Positions 11,908 to 21,955 of a stretch of DNA of 64,000 bases are shown here, one piece after another. This stretch comes from Metarhizium brunneum. Taxonomy: Eukaryota > Ascomycota > Sordariomycetes > Hypocreales > Clavicipitaceae. The notes under the pieces were generated by a model. That model was not told the DNA's origin, did no database searches, and saw nothing but the letters and a program-made list of their open reading frames with translations. How positions within the stretch are numbered: position 1 is the stretch's first letter; the number at the start of each line of letters is the position of its first letter. Where the stretch lies: contig NC_089425.1 of assembly GCF_013426205.1 (NCBI RefSeq), positions 3,906,001-3,970,000 of the forward strand, in the 5' to 3' direction. A program made the translations under genes and the position numbers.

Positions 11908-13433
11908 TCAAACACCCACGCTCATCCACCCAAAGATACCGCACGCAGACCCCAACACCAGGATGGTCAGGATACCAGCGCCGGCCTTGTCGGCAGTCGT
12001 AATGGGCTTGCTCTTCTTCTGGGCATCATCACCACTACCACCAGCGTTGGGGTTGCCCTTGGACGTTCCCCCATCCTTCTCCGTCACGGGAGCCTTGGCC
12101 TGAGGAATGAGAAGGGACATGGCAGCGGAGAGGGCTGCCATCTCCTGACCAGCGCCAGTCTTGCCGTCGTAGACACCGCTAGCCCACTTGAAGCCGCACT
12201 GTCGTCCCAGAGCCCCACCCGTGCATTGCTTGACGGCAGCCTCGGCCGATGTCTTCAAGACTGGACGGATTGTCTCGGCAGTGTAGGGCGCGAGTTGTGT
12301 AATGGTCGAGTACCAACGATGGAGGAAGCCTTTAAATGTAAGCATATCCGTGGTGCAAGTTCCTGCATTTTCGCACGATATCTCAACTGCGATTCCCTTG
12401 GGAAGAAAAGCCTCCATTCCGTGTTTGATGAGTCCGTCCAGTCTTGCCTTCCACGTCGCGTTTCCGTTTGTCTACCCAAGGTTAATAATGATGACTTGTC
12501 ATGGCGCACACGTGCAATTACTCACATAGTTGTACATAAAGGCAACACCTTCTGCAAACACGGCATTATTGTAAGAAAACTCAGCCCTGTTAATATCTTT
12601 GCAGCCATTAGTCACCTTGGCGCCGTCGTAGATGGCGTAGTTTTTATTGTCGATGAACCCAATATTCCACATCCAATCCCATGTCCTGTCGGCCCAGTCC
12701 GAGTAGGTTGTGTTGCGGGTATAGCGAGCCAGACGGGCACCCATGTTGAAGAAGCAACCATTGGCGATGCTATTCTTGTAGTCATATCCGTTGTTGGCAA
12801 AGGGAATCTGCCACCGCAAGCCACCACCGCAGGTCGAGTCGTGGCGATCAGGACTGGCTTGGGTGTTGAAGACGGCCTGCGCAAGCTCTAGCCACTGGGG
12901 CTTATCAGATGGAGGATCGGGGAAGCCATTTTCGGCGGCAGTCATGGCGGCCATGCCCCAGAAGCCTTGGTCGTCGTTACCCAAGGATGCCGTGACGTTT
13001 CGAGGCATGTAATCCTTATTTTCGCCGACTTGAAACAGCATTGACTGCATGATCTCGTTATTATAAGTTGAATCGCCCGTCCAGTACCAATAATCGATTA
13101 ATGTCCCCCACATGGCACCACCTTCCCACCAGTAGTAGTCACCAGCGGGCGGAGGACCAGGTAAAATACCGGGCGTCTGGCCAGTTAAATTGCCTTTATA
13201 GTATTGCAACATATCCCATGCAAGAGTGGAAGAACTTTGCTTGATGGCAGCTGAAAAGACGAGCATTAGCATTGCCATGGCTTGACGAGCTGACGTCGTA
13301 CAATCCTAGGCGTGGACATGGGCGTGGTCTTACCAGTGCTGTCAATAGAGAAAGGTGATGTCTGTGCCTGAGCAAAGGCCGCAGCGGCCAGGAGCATAAC
13401 GCCCGTAGGACGCGGCGAGATGGACGGCTTCAT
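11908..13433 (-). CDS. GH76 alpha-1,6-mannanase-like, Dfg5/Dcw1 type (copy A)
   Basis: Dfg5/Dcw1 proteins are GPI-anchored enzymes that attach GPI mannoproteins to wall glucan. Exons on the minus strand are 13433-13334, 13250-12526 and 12471-11908, with introns of 83 and 54 nt; the product is 462 aa. The N-terminal secretion signal is MKPSISPRPTGVMLLAAAAF followed by AQAQTS. The GH76 domain has DYYWWEGGAMWGTLIDYWYW and the catalytic Asp pair in [10 protein letters not shown] (about residues 126-127). The tail [12 protein letters not shown] plus a hydrophobic C-terminal segment fits GPI attachment. A paralogue with the same two intron positions lies at 37405-39051. Several Asn-X-Ser/Thr sites (NLTG, NVTA, NTTY) are present. 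Family is firm; Dfg5 versus Dcw1 naming is not resolvable here. Confidence 0.93.
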
Positions 13434-14908
13434 GGTGCGATGCCAAATTCCACGTAGTGGCCGTTGAACGAGGGTGTTTGTTTTGACGAGGTTTGGGTGC
13501 TGAGCGAGTGACAGTCAAGCGAGAGTGGGAGAACTCAGAGGGCACGGTACTAGACGATGGTGCTCATGCGCGGCACTGTTTAATCGGACCTGAGCTGCCG
13601 TGTGAGGTATTAGGACGCACGAGGCGATGGCAGCGTTGCCAGGCTAGTCGCCGCAACGATGAGGGGATTCGTGTCGACGAGAATGACGGTAGTTGCGGGC
13701 CTCGAGTCGAGATTGCAGTTGGATGTCGTGGAATAAATGAGCGAAGAAGTGTTGGGCGAGTCGACGGGAGTCCGTGTGGTCAGGGGGGGGATACATGGAT
13801 GAATGGGGGAGGAGGGAAAATGAATGAACCGGGAACATCAAGTGCGAGCGTGCATTGTATGAGGATGGATGTACAAGAACTTGTGTGACGGTGTGAGTGG
13901 GTGGGTGGCAGTCGGATAGGCGCCAGTGACCTGGTTCCAATCATGTCCAGTTGTCCCAAAATTACAAGACAAGCATCCTGGCGGCAATCCTCTACACGAT
14001 CAAACTGGCATTCAGCCGGGCCATCTTGTTACCCAGCATCGCAATCATGCAAACTACGCCTGGAAACATAGATGAGGTCGTCTTGGCCAACGTCCCCAGA
14101 AACAGGATCGATGCCAAGCATCGCTTGCCGCATTACCCGATCGACACAAGTCTTGTCCCTTGTTTTGGCGCCTTGGCTGAGCTAGGCCAAAGCACGCCGC
14201 CTGTGGATATGGAAGATGGACATGGCACAGCCATTCCTCTCGCTTGTGCCTCCAATGCCTGGTTCAGCGTTCCCTGAAACCGCGTGAGCAACCCTGCAAG
14301 TGTTGCTCGAGGTAAATTCGCTTTTCTCCATGCTTGGCTCCATCAGTTCTTGATCTGGTCTGTCTGGTGCCTGCAGAGGCCGCATGACGTTGACAAGCTG
14401 TTTTCCTGCTGATGTTGTAACTGGCGACTTGACAAGGGTTGGCCCAAAGACCGTGCCACCTCATCATGACGCCCTGATGAGACCATCGAAAGAGTCGGGT
14501 CTAATGTTTTGGTAGGATTTTGCCCTGCTGGTGGCACCCAGTCAGCCGCGTCACAAACACGTCCATTTCACCTCGGCCCCTGGGCACTCACAAAGGACCC
14601 ACAAGGGTACACGGTCCGACTTTGATCCCGAACCTGTCCCTTCAGCCAATCATCATCTGGAATTCGAACAAGGGGCACTTCTTTGTGTGTGAGCTTAATG
14701 TCAAGCTGTCCTCAAGGCTCAAGATGCTATTATTACATTCCACACACCTGAGCAGCATCAAAGCGCCCCGTCCACCCTCCACAACGTCTTCCATTCGCAA
14801 GATTGGACTGCAAACCTAAATATATTCTGGGGTGTTGATGGACTAATATTCAGTCCCGATCCTAGGTTGTATTTTTGTTCCTGGCCCTCTCCCGGAGCCG
14901 CATGCACC
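13434..14908. other. divergent promoter region, GH76 gene A / ERV41
   Basis: A 1.5-kb region between divergent starts. It contains a CCAAT element near the ERV41 side. Short frames at 13493-13888 and 13951-14277 have no domain character. Confidence 0.5.
14646..14650 (+). promoter_or_regulatory. CCAAT box upstream of ERV41
   Basis: CAGCCAATCA lies about 260 bp upstream of the ERV41 start. It matches the CCAAT element bound by the fungal HAP/CCAAT-binding complex. Function is inferred from sequence and position only. Confidence 0.4.
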
Positions 14909-14940
14909 ATGAATCACTACGAGAAGCAGGGCCTCAATGA
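14902..14940 (+). other. short overlapping upstream ORF at ERV41 start
   Basis: An ATG at 14902 opens a 12-codon frame ending in TGA at 14940. It overlaps the real start (14909) in another frame. Its context has C at -3, whereas the main ATG has A at -3, so leaky scanning to 14909 is expected. Confidence 0.45.
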
Positions 14941-16148
14941 GGACAACTTTGGCGCAAAAGGCAGCATTGTGAGCGCATTCGACGCCTTTCGTAAGTTTTG
15001 CATACGCATAATGCCTTGACCTCATACTCACTCTGCATTCCTTTAGCCAAGTCAAAACCCGAATATGTCACCCGTACCGAAGGTGGCGGCAAATGGACTG
15101 TGGCCATGGCAGTCGTGTCCGTCTTCCTGCTTTGGGCCGAGATCGCACGATGGTGGCGCGGCGCCGAGTCCCATACATTCGCTGTTGAAAAGGGAATTTC
15201 ACACTCGATGCAAATCAATCTCGATACCGTCATCCTTATGAAGTGCGGCGATTTACACATCAACGTCCAGGATGCTGCTGGCGACCGCATCCTGGCCGGC
15301 TCCAAGCTGAACATGGACGAGACGAGCTGGTCACAGTGGGTGAACCAAAAGGGTGTGCATAAGCTGGGGAGAGACAGCGAGGGCCGTGTCATAACCGGCG
15401 CAGGGTGGCAGAACCTGGACGACGAAGGCTTTGGGGAGGAACACGTTCACGACATCGTGGCTCTCGGCCAGAGGAGGGCCAAATGGGCCAAGACGCCTCG
15501 AGTCAAAGGTCCCCCTGATAGCTGCCGAGTCTATGGAAGCTTGGATTTGAACAAGGTGCAGGGTGATTTTCACATAACGGCTAGAGGCCATGGGTACCGT
15601 GGCCAGGGTAGCCATTTGGACCACGAACGTGAGTAACTATGCTTGTGAATACTCGCAGGGGGAAGAGAAAGAAGAGACTGACAGATGACGCAGAATTCAA
15701 CTTTTCACACATCATCTCCGAATTGTCCTTTGGCTCATACTACCCATCCCTGGTGAACCCTCTTGATCGCACCTTGAACATTGCCGAGAACCACTTCCAC
15801 AAATTCCAGTACTACGTCTCCGTGGTGCCAACCCGCTACAGCGTCGGCTCCAGTTCCATCTTTACCAACCAGTATGCCGTTACCGAGCAGAGCAAGGGCG
15901 TGTCTGAATACAACGTTCCCGGCGTCTTTGTCAAGTACGACATTGAGCCCATCCTGCTATCCGTAAACGAGAAGCGCGACGGCATCTTGATGTTTGTCGT
16001 CAAGCTCATCAATGTGCTTTCGGGCGTGTTGGTCGCTGGGCACTGGGGCTTTACGCTGAGCGAGTGGTTCCGTGAGGTGATTGGCAAGAGGAGGAGAAGC
16101 AGTGGCGGCGACGGCGTTTTGGGATCCAAACATGGCTATGACGCGTAG
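14909..16148 (+). CDS. erv41: COPII vesicle protein Erv41 / ERGIC2
   Basis: Erv41 works with Erv46 as a cargo receptor cycling between ER and Golgi. Exons 14909-14990, 15047-15628 and 15694-16148, with introns of 56 and 65 nt, give 372 aa. The short cytosolic N-terminus contains SIVSAFDAFPKSKPEYV. A first membrane helix (about residues 40-60, WTVAMAVVSVFLLWAEIARW) is followed by a large lumenal domain with CRVYGSLDLNKVQGDFHITA and NFSHIISELSFGSYYPSLVN. A second helix near the C-terminus (ILMFVVKLINVLSGVLVAGH) precedes a short basic tail. This two-helix topology and these blocks are diagnostic of the Erv41/Erv46 family, and the length fits Erv41. Exon 1 is only 82 nt, but the frame continues cleanly. 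Confidence 0.94.
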
Positions 16149-18384
16149 GGCAAGGACATGGCGAGTGATGGCGCGTATGAAGATGAGGCATTTGTATTTC
16201 TGGGACGGCGTTCAAAGCATAGTTTTGTATAAAAGCGAATACTCCTTTTTGCCTATTCTTGGCCTACAACGGGATGTGATGTGCAGTTGGAAACATGCCA
16301 CTCAGCCCTGTCTTGATATATGCATCTCCCGTTTCCAGATCTGCCATTTTCGTAGAAATAAACCCCTCACACATTTCGCAGATTTGCCAGACAAGCCGAG
16401 CTTGAGGGCTCCTCTCTTACATATGAAAAATGGCGCACAGCTGACAGGCGTGCAACCTCAGGGCTGCCCACCCAAAATGGCGTACCTGTTGGCCACAAAT
16501 CCAAAGCCATGTGTATCTTGGAGTAGTCCTGCACCGCCTAGTACTCATTGCCCGTCAAGACTAGGCGATGATCATGATGGAAAGGGGCCTTTTTCCAAAG
16601 TCGATGGCCGTTTTGTAGCTAGATATTGATACGTTCCGCCTGACCATCCGTCCCCGTACGGCGCAAGTCGGTGTGGGGCCGATCTCGGTCCGGCCACTCA
16701 CGTATTGGTCGGCGTCCGAAACTGGCAGCCGTCTGACTTCCGACTCCCGGCCAGATTCAACACTTGATATTCCACAGGGTGCACGCGTTTTCCATCACGC
16801 TATACACACGAGGTATATATATCCACGCGGCTGAAAACGGACAAGAATGTTCCCAGACAAGTCCATGTAGTCGTCGTCGAGGGCAGGACGTCTGCCATTC
16901 CCACGATTCCTCTTCGCACGTTGAAGGGCCGGCTGCCTGTCGCGACGCAGATATCGAACGCGTGTGCCGGGTGCGCCGCCTATGGGGTAAGGGCCACAAT
17001 ATATTTGGCATTCTCTCAACCCATGTTGCTACATCTCGGCAGTTCTTGTTCATGGTTCCCCTATTTTTTTCAGGTTGTCCTGTTGGAGTAGGCTTCTAGG
17101 GCCGGGGCTCGCCGCATGTACTGCAATAGGATAGAAGTATAATAGATTAAAAGTAATTCACTATATGAAGGTAAATAGTTTCGTAATATAATATGCCATA
17201 TAATTTACTCTACCGATAATATTTTATAGCTTTATATTGTATTTATTAGAAAGAAAAAAATGTAAAGTCTCCTGTTTCATTTAGACCATCTTATATAATC
17301 GTGCTGCGTGACAAGTTGCTTGCGCAGTAATAGCGTATTATAAATAACTCGAGTACCTCTTCCTGTTTATGTAAGGGTTTGAATCGAATAACAAGCTAGC
17401 GGCTTTAGCTAGATGTAAAACCCCAAGTATTTTACCAGGTTACAAATCTACCATACATCCTTCCCTGCGTTTGGATACACCGTGTACAGGTCATGGTCAA
17501 ACTGGCTTGGCCCACCGGTACATCCAGTTGTGGCAAAAGGACCTTGCAATTCTCACAGGGCTTCCGGTACAGCGGATTCTTCCTCTTGTGAAGCGTATTG
17601 AGCGTCGTCGGACTGAAGCCTCGCGGTAGGGTTCTGTCCGAATCCCGTGCAAAAGGCGAACCCCCAAACAGGGGTGACCGGTAGGTTATTAGAGTTTAGG
17701 GGAAGAAGCACGTTGACCCGAGATTTCTCCTCCTCATGATGCTTTTGTGCGTGGAAATGGCGGTCTGCCCGACATGCTTCAGCGTATTGCGCATGTTTCA
17801 CGCCGTGGCGCCATTTATTCGCAGATTGGCTTTTATAACCTCGCTCACTACGCAACAGGGAACTTCATGATTCCTTCGTCTGCCCGAGATGGCGAGACAT
17901 GCAGATGCGAGCGTCTGACGAACCATGTACAGCTTGGATTGACGGCACGCAATCCGGCGCTCATATTCTTGCCATATTACGCTGAGAATTGATGCAAGCC
18001 AGCATAGAATATCGGATCGTAGAATTGAATCCAATTTACGGGTGCCAACGTTGTTTACTTTATCCCAGGACTCCCAGCAGTAAGAATGTGACAAGGGCAG
18101 TGTATCTGGGCTTGGAACATGACAAGTTCAATTCAGTCCTTGATACTCGGCTTTGAGGCATCAAGGCTCTTGTTCTATTAAGAAGCCTCGAGGGACGAAG
18201 AGACTCTATATATCCAAGACGTGGGTGAGCATTAGAGGCCTGAGACAGCTCTGGCCCGAGGCCCCAACCTAGGTCTCTTGAGTCGTGATACCTTCTAGTT
18301 GTTGTGTAAATGTTGTCGGCCCAACGCCTTTGTTGTGACCTACCAGTGTAATAAAGAGGTTCTAAGATAGGCGGCAACGAAGGA
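16149..18384. other. gene-poor stretch with AT-rich island
   Basis: No supported gene. A strongly AT-rich, TpA-rich tract spans about 17110-17410, in sharp contrast to its roughly 50% GC flanks, and looks like an ancient repeat mutated by RIP. The frames at 16081-16629 (+) and 17553-17855 (-) have no domain features. Confidence 0.5.
17110..17410. repeat. AT-rich (RIP-like) island
   Basis: The sequence is dominated by ATA, TAT and TTA, with many TpA dinucleotides and few CpG-rich stretches. Edges are abrupt. No terminal repeats or coding remains are legible. Confidence 0.5.
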
Positions 18385-18865
18385 TTAAGATCTTAGTCCA
18401 CTATGTTTCAGTGAAATTAGCCTGCAAGACGCATGGTTGACAAGGCCACAGACCACCGAGAGCAGCACTTCATCTCCACTCAATTGAGATTTCCCTGGCT
18501 CGGAAAGGTCCTTGGTATTCAGTAGATGGTAGGCAAGCACACTGAAGTCGCTTTCAAGATGCTTGCCATCAACAAGGAGCGTATTCAGCTGGGTGGCGGC
18601 TTTGCTTGCCTGCTCGTCGAAGAGCTGTTACAACTGGGCAGCCTTCTTTTCCATGTCACCAACGATGGCGGCAGACAAGGTGAGGTAACACTTGAGTTCA
18701 TGTGCTGATAGTTATTCACTGTCCAGCGGGCGAGGCTGTTTCATTCGGTCAACCTGTCGACCATTCTGCTAGAAACTGTCTGGAACTGTTGCATTCTTTG
18801 ACAAGGTGGTTTCGTCCACTTAGCTTTGAGTACTTCACCTCGGTCATCAAGTCCGTCGTGGCCAT
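18385..18865 (-). pseudogene. probable pseudogene of unknown family
   Basis: On the minus strand an ATG at 18865 opens MATTDLMTEVKYSKLSGRNH and continues to FLAEW before stopping. After a disrupted stretch, a frame from about 18693 reads LSAAIVGDMEKKAAQL, meets a TAA at 18628-18630, then resumes in the same frame with QLFDEQASKAATQLNTLLVD and runs open to a TAA at 18385-18387. The helical, protein-like character on both sides of the stop argues for a nonsense mutation (a CAA to TAA change would be a C-to-T transition) rather than chance. An alternative is a live gene with introns hiding the stop: TAACAG just before QLF could be an acceptor, but I found no donor in matching phase. I do not recognise the family. 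Confidence 0.35.
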
Positions 18866-19413
18866 TTCGCCACTTTAAATCTCAATTGGGGTGGTCGTAC
18901 GTGCTGACTAGATTGGAGCCGGAAACAGAGTGGTCTTGAGACGGGGGAAAAGCCGCCAGGGGGAGAAGTAGGCATCTGGATGATGAACCAGCTGATGGAG
19001 GCCGCAGCCAGAAATACGGCAATGGGAATCAGGGTCACAATTATTGCCTTATGCTGTCGTCGTTCTCCATCCACATTTGGGGGTGTTTCGGAGCATCGTG
19101 GCTCGGTCGACTCACATGTTTCGGGGCACTGTGAATTGCCTCTCGGGCTGTGCAAGGCGGCTCTGGTCCTGGGTATGGGATACCGAATGTCGTCGGAGTG
19201 GGCGAGTCTGCTGATACCACCCGGGAGCATGATCTTTGATGAATCCGTAGGACTATGACGCGAGTACATGCTAGTGAGGGCTGCCAGTGAAGCCTCGTGT
19301 ATTCTGTTTCTTGTGTGTTGTACTCCGGTCATAAATCGCAATCGTCTACAACAAGATGACGACAGAGGACCAGCGTGCGAGACGAACGGCCTGTTCATTA
19401 ACAACAAGGCCAT
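18847..19413 (-). CDS. doubtful single-pass membrane protein
   Basis: An open frame of 188 codons with ATG at 19413 and an alternative ATG at 19269. The only strong feature is a hydrophobic segment, IIVTLIPIAVFLAAASISWF (about residues 124-143), preceded by a charged ERRQHK stretch, as in a single-pass membrane protein. The region before it is Ser/Pro/Cys-rich (QCPETCESTEPRCSETPP). The frame's 3' end overlaps the start of the adjacent probable pseudogene by about 19 bp. No family recognised. It could be a chance frame or a surviving exon of a larger decayed gene. Confidence 0.3.
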   Translation of the reverse strand: MALLLMNRPFVSHAGPLSSSCCRRLRFMTGVQHTRNRIHEASLAALTSMYSRHSPTDSSKIMLPGGISRLAHSDDIRYPIPRTRAALHSPRGNSQCPETCESTEPRCSETPPNVDGERRQHKAIIVTLIPIAVFLAAASISWFIIQMPTSPPGGFSPVSRPLCFRLQSSQHVRPPQLRFKVAKWPRRT

Positions 19414-20302
19414 TCACGAGCCCTGGAACCGCAATCGGACAGCAGAAGCGGAGTTTAGCTGAGAGACGAAGTACGGAATGGCGACAAGATCAAAGTAGGG
19501 TCATCTTGGGCGCAAGCACTCCGCAGAGGAACTGGGTGTCGAGTGTTCAACTGTCTGCTAGGTGTCTGTGGTCAGAGCTCTGGTGGCTGTGATATTTTGT
19601 GTCACGGTACAGAGTACGAAGTACGTACTCCGTAGTTGATTGGAAATTCGGCAACCAGACGCATCAGGTGACGCCTCGCTACCACATGCGTGCACTGATT
19701 GTCGTTGACGGTTGACGCATTGTCCCAACGAGATGCTTCGCCCCTGCTTACGTTTCACACAGGCACAAACGTCCACAAAGCCTAGTCCCAACAAAGGCGG
19801 AGGGCATCAGCGCATGTTCAAACGGCAATTTCTCTTCCCAACCTTTCGCCCTGGCAGCGGGGCCATCGTACATGTGCAGCTGCATGCTGCTGCCTCTTGG
19901 GGGTGACACGGTGAGAGGTGCCGTTGTGCTCTGTACATTCTTGGGAGACGACCTGAACATAAACTGATGGCCAGCCAGGTTTCGGCAGATGCGTGCTCCT
20001 CGCTGCATGAGCGTTGAAACATGCAATAAAGAAAACGAACCTGTGCATGGGGAGGCGTAGCTCATCACGATTCACGACTTTCCCTGCAAGCATGATCAGC
20101 TTCAGTCAGACTCAGTTCAACATCTGCAGGCTGCGGCCTGGCAGTCGCGCCGCAATATATAAAGACGACGTTTCCCAGCACTTCCGTAGGTGAATCCTCA
20201 TCCTCAAATCGTCTTCTCCAAATAGCGATTTGAACTTCAACAACCACCATCATCTTCGAGCATCCAACCGCCCAGAAATCCGCTCATCCTGCAACCGCCA
20301 AC
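19414..20302. other. promoter region of the 2OG oxygenase gene
   Basis: It contains one TACTCCGTAG motif copy (19626-19635) and a TATA box near 20156. The frames at 19748-20093 (-) look like chance frames. Confidence 0.5.
20156..20163 (+). promoter_or_regulatory. TATA box
   Basis: TATATAAA about 140 bp before the ATG at 20303, a normal distance for a fungal core promoter with a short 5' leader. Confidence 0.5.
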
Positions 20303-21177
20303 ATGGGATACGCCTCAGAAGAAGAGATCAAGGCGGGCGAGCCCCGCTTCGTTAAATACAACTACAACGATGTCGCCATCCCCGAGGATTTCCTCGCTGG
20401 GCCACCTCCTGAGCCCGTCAAGATGGGACACGTCGACTTCGCTTCTTCCAGTATCCCAGAGTACGAAGGCAAGATCGCCGTCGTTCTAGACAACGTTCTA
20501 TCGGAACCCGAATGCCAACAATTTATGGAGCTGGCAAAGGAGGCAGTACCAGATTGGTCACCAGCGCTGATCAACGTCGGGGGAGGCTTGGAGTCGCACA
20601 TCCCCAAATACCGCTCGGGCTCGCGCAAGGTCTGGGATCACCAAGGCATGGTGGACTCGATTTTCAACCGATGTCTTGAGGCCCCGGGAGTCAAAGAGGT
20701 CCTGGCCAGACCACCAAAGTTGGACGAAACATCGGACCAAGCAGCTGTCAACCCTGAGCACTGGGAACTTGTGGGACTCAACAACCGGTTGAGGATCCTC
20801 AGGTATACCCAAGGGGAATACTTCAAGGGTAAGTTTCATCCCAGACCTTTCCATGATAGAGACTGACGGAGCCAGCACATGACGACGGGTCATACTCGCC
20901 CCCAAGCGAGAACGGGACACGTTACGCTTCTTTCTACTCTATCCACGTGTACTTGAACTCGTCGACCATGCAATCCCCACCACCAGAGGGGGGTTGTGTG
21001 GGAGGCGCGACAAGCTTCTACTCCGAAGACGAGACGAGGTCCTTTGACATTCAAGCCATGACGGGGCGCACTCTCATTTTCCAGCAGAGCGGCCTGCGGC
21101 ACTCGGGCGCAGACGTCACGGAAGGGGTCAAGTACTCGGTGCGGACGGACGTCATGTATCGCTATATCGGCCCCTAA
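20303..21177 (+). CDS. 2-oxoglutarate/Fe(II)-dependent oxygenase (prolyl 4-hydroxylase-like)
   Basis: Two exons (20303-20828, 20876-21177) separated by a 47-nt intron give 275 aa. The fold is that of the P4H-like 2OG-Fe(II) oxygenases, which hydroxylate using ascorbate, Fe(II) and 2-oxoglutarate. The iron triad can be read: HxD at about His177/Asp179 (AHDDGSYSPP, created across the splice junction) and the distal His in QQSGLRHSGADVTEG. The Arg in KYSVRTDVMYR is the expected 2-oxoglutarate anchor. LNNRLRILRYTQGEYFK precedes the intron, a standard block of the family. There is no signal peptide, so it is probably cytosolic, unlike ER collagen hydroxylases. Substrate unknown. Confidence 0.9.
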
Positions 21178-21955
21178 GCGAGATCATATGCCATTCGTCG
21201 TCCCGGATGGCCAGGACGGCTCACAGCGTATGGCAACACATGGGGACTGGATGAGGGTATCTGTACGATATTGTCGGCGCGGCAGTTTCTCGAATTTACG
21301 ACTAGTCTTGTCGCTGAAGATGTTCAGAGCCTCCATGGCAGACTAGTTCAACACATGATGGAACAGATATTGGACCATCGCCCTGATAGCTCAATTCCGC
21401 ATCGGTTATTGCATCATACTGTACATTTACACTTGTGCCTTTACTGTGATGACGATTTTCACACTGCGCTCATTCCGCTGTGGGCGTCAAAACCCACCGT
21501 GACTTGTTTGCCGCCCTTTCGGAACTTTTAGTATAATTAAAGCCTTGTGACTCTGGTAGATGCCACAGGCAACTTGTCATCAGAACTAATTACCTCATTC
21601 AGGACGTGACTCAGTTCGATGTCTTGCTGAATTAGCCATATTTAGCCTATGGAATTCAGCAGGCATGACCAAACTAGTAGCAGTGCTAAAATGGCTTCTC
21701 TTGCCGTCTCCGCTGCGAAATTAGCCGTAAAAAATGACAGCTATCAGATGACACCAAATGGACATAGCACGAATATCTCCAAATAATAGCAAGTTTGTCT
21801 TCTTACCATCTTCCATGTCGAAACTAGCAAGGCCAGCCGGGGCTGCTGGCGCCGTACCAAGTATATACATTTCCGACAATACGCCCCCCGCATCCTAGTC
21901 CCGCAAAGTAAATGTACATTCATAACTTCATCAAGAGCGGCAAGCGTGCGCCATG
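21178..21955. other. convergent intergenic region
   Basis: A 778-bp tail-to-tail spacer between the oxygenase gene (+) and PRP2 (-). Moderately AT-rich towards 21530-21800; no gene recognised. Confidence 0.55.
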
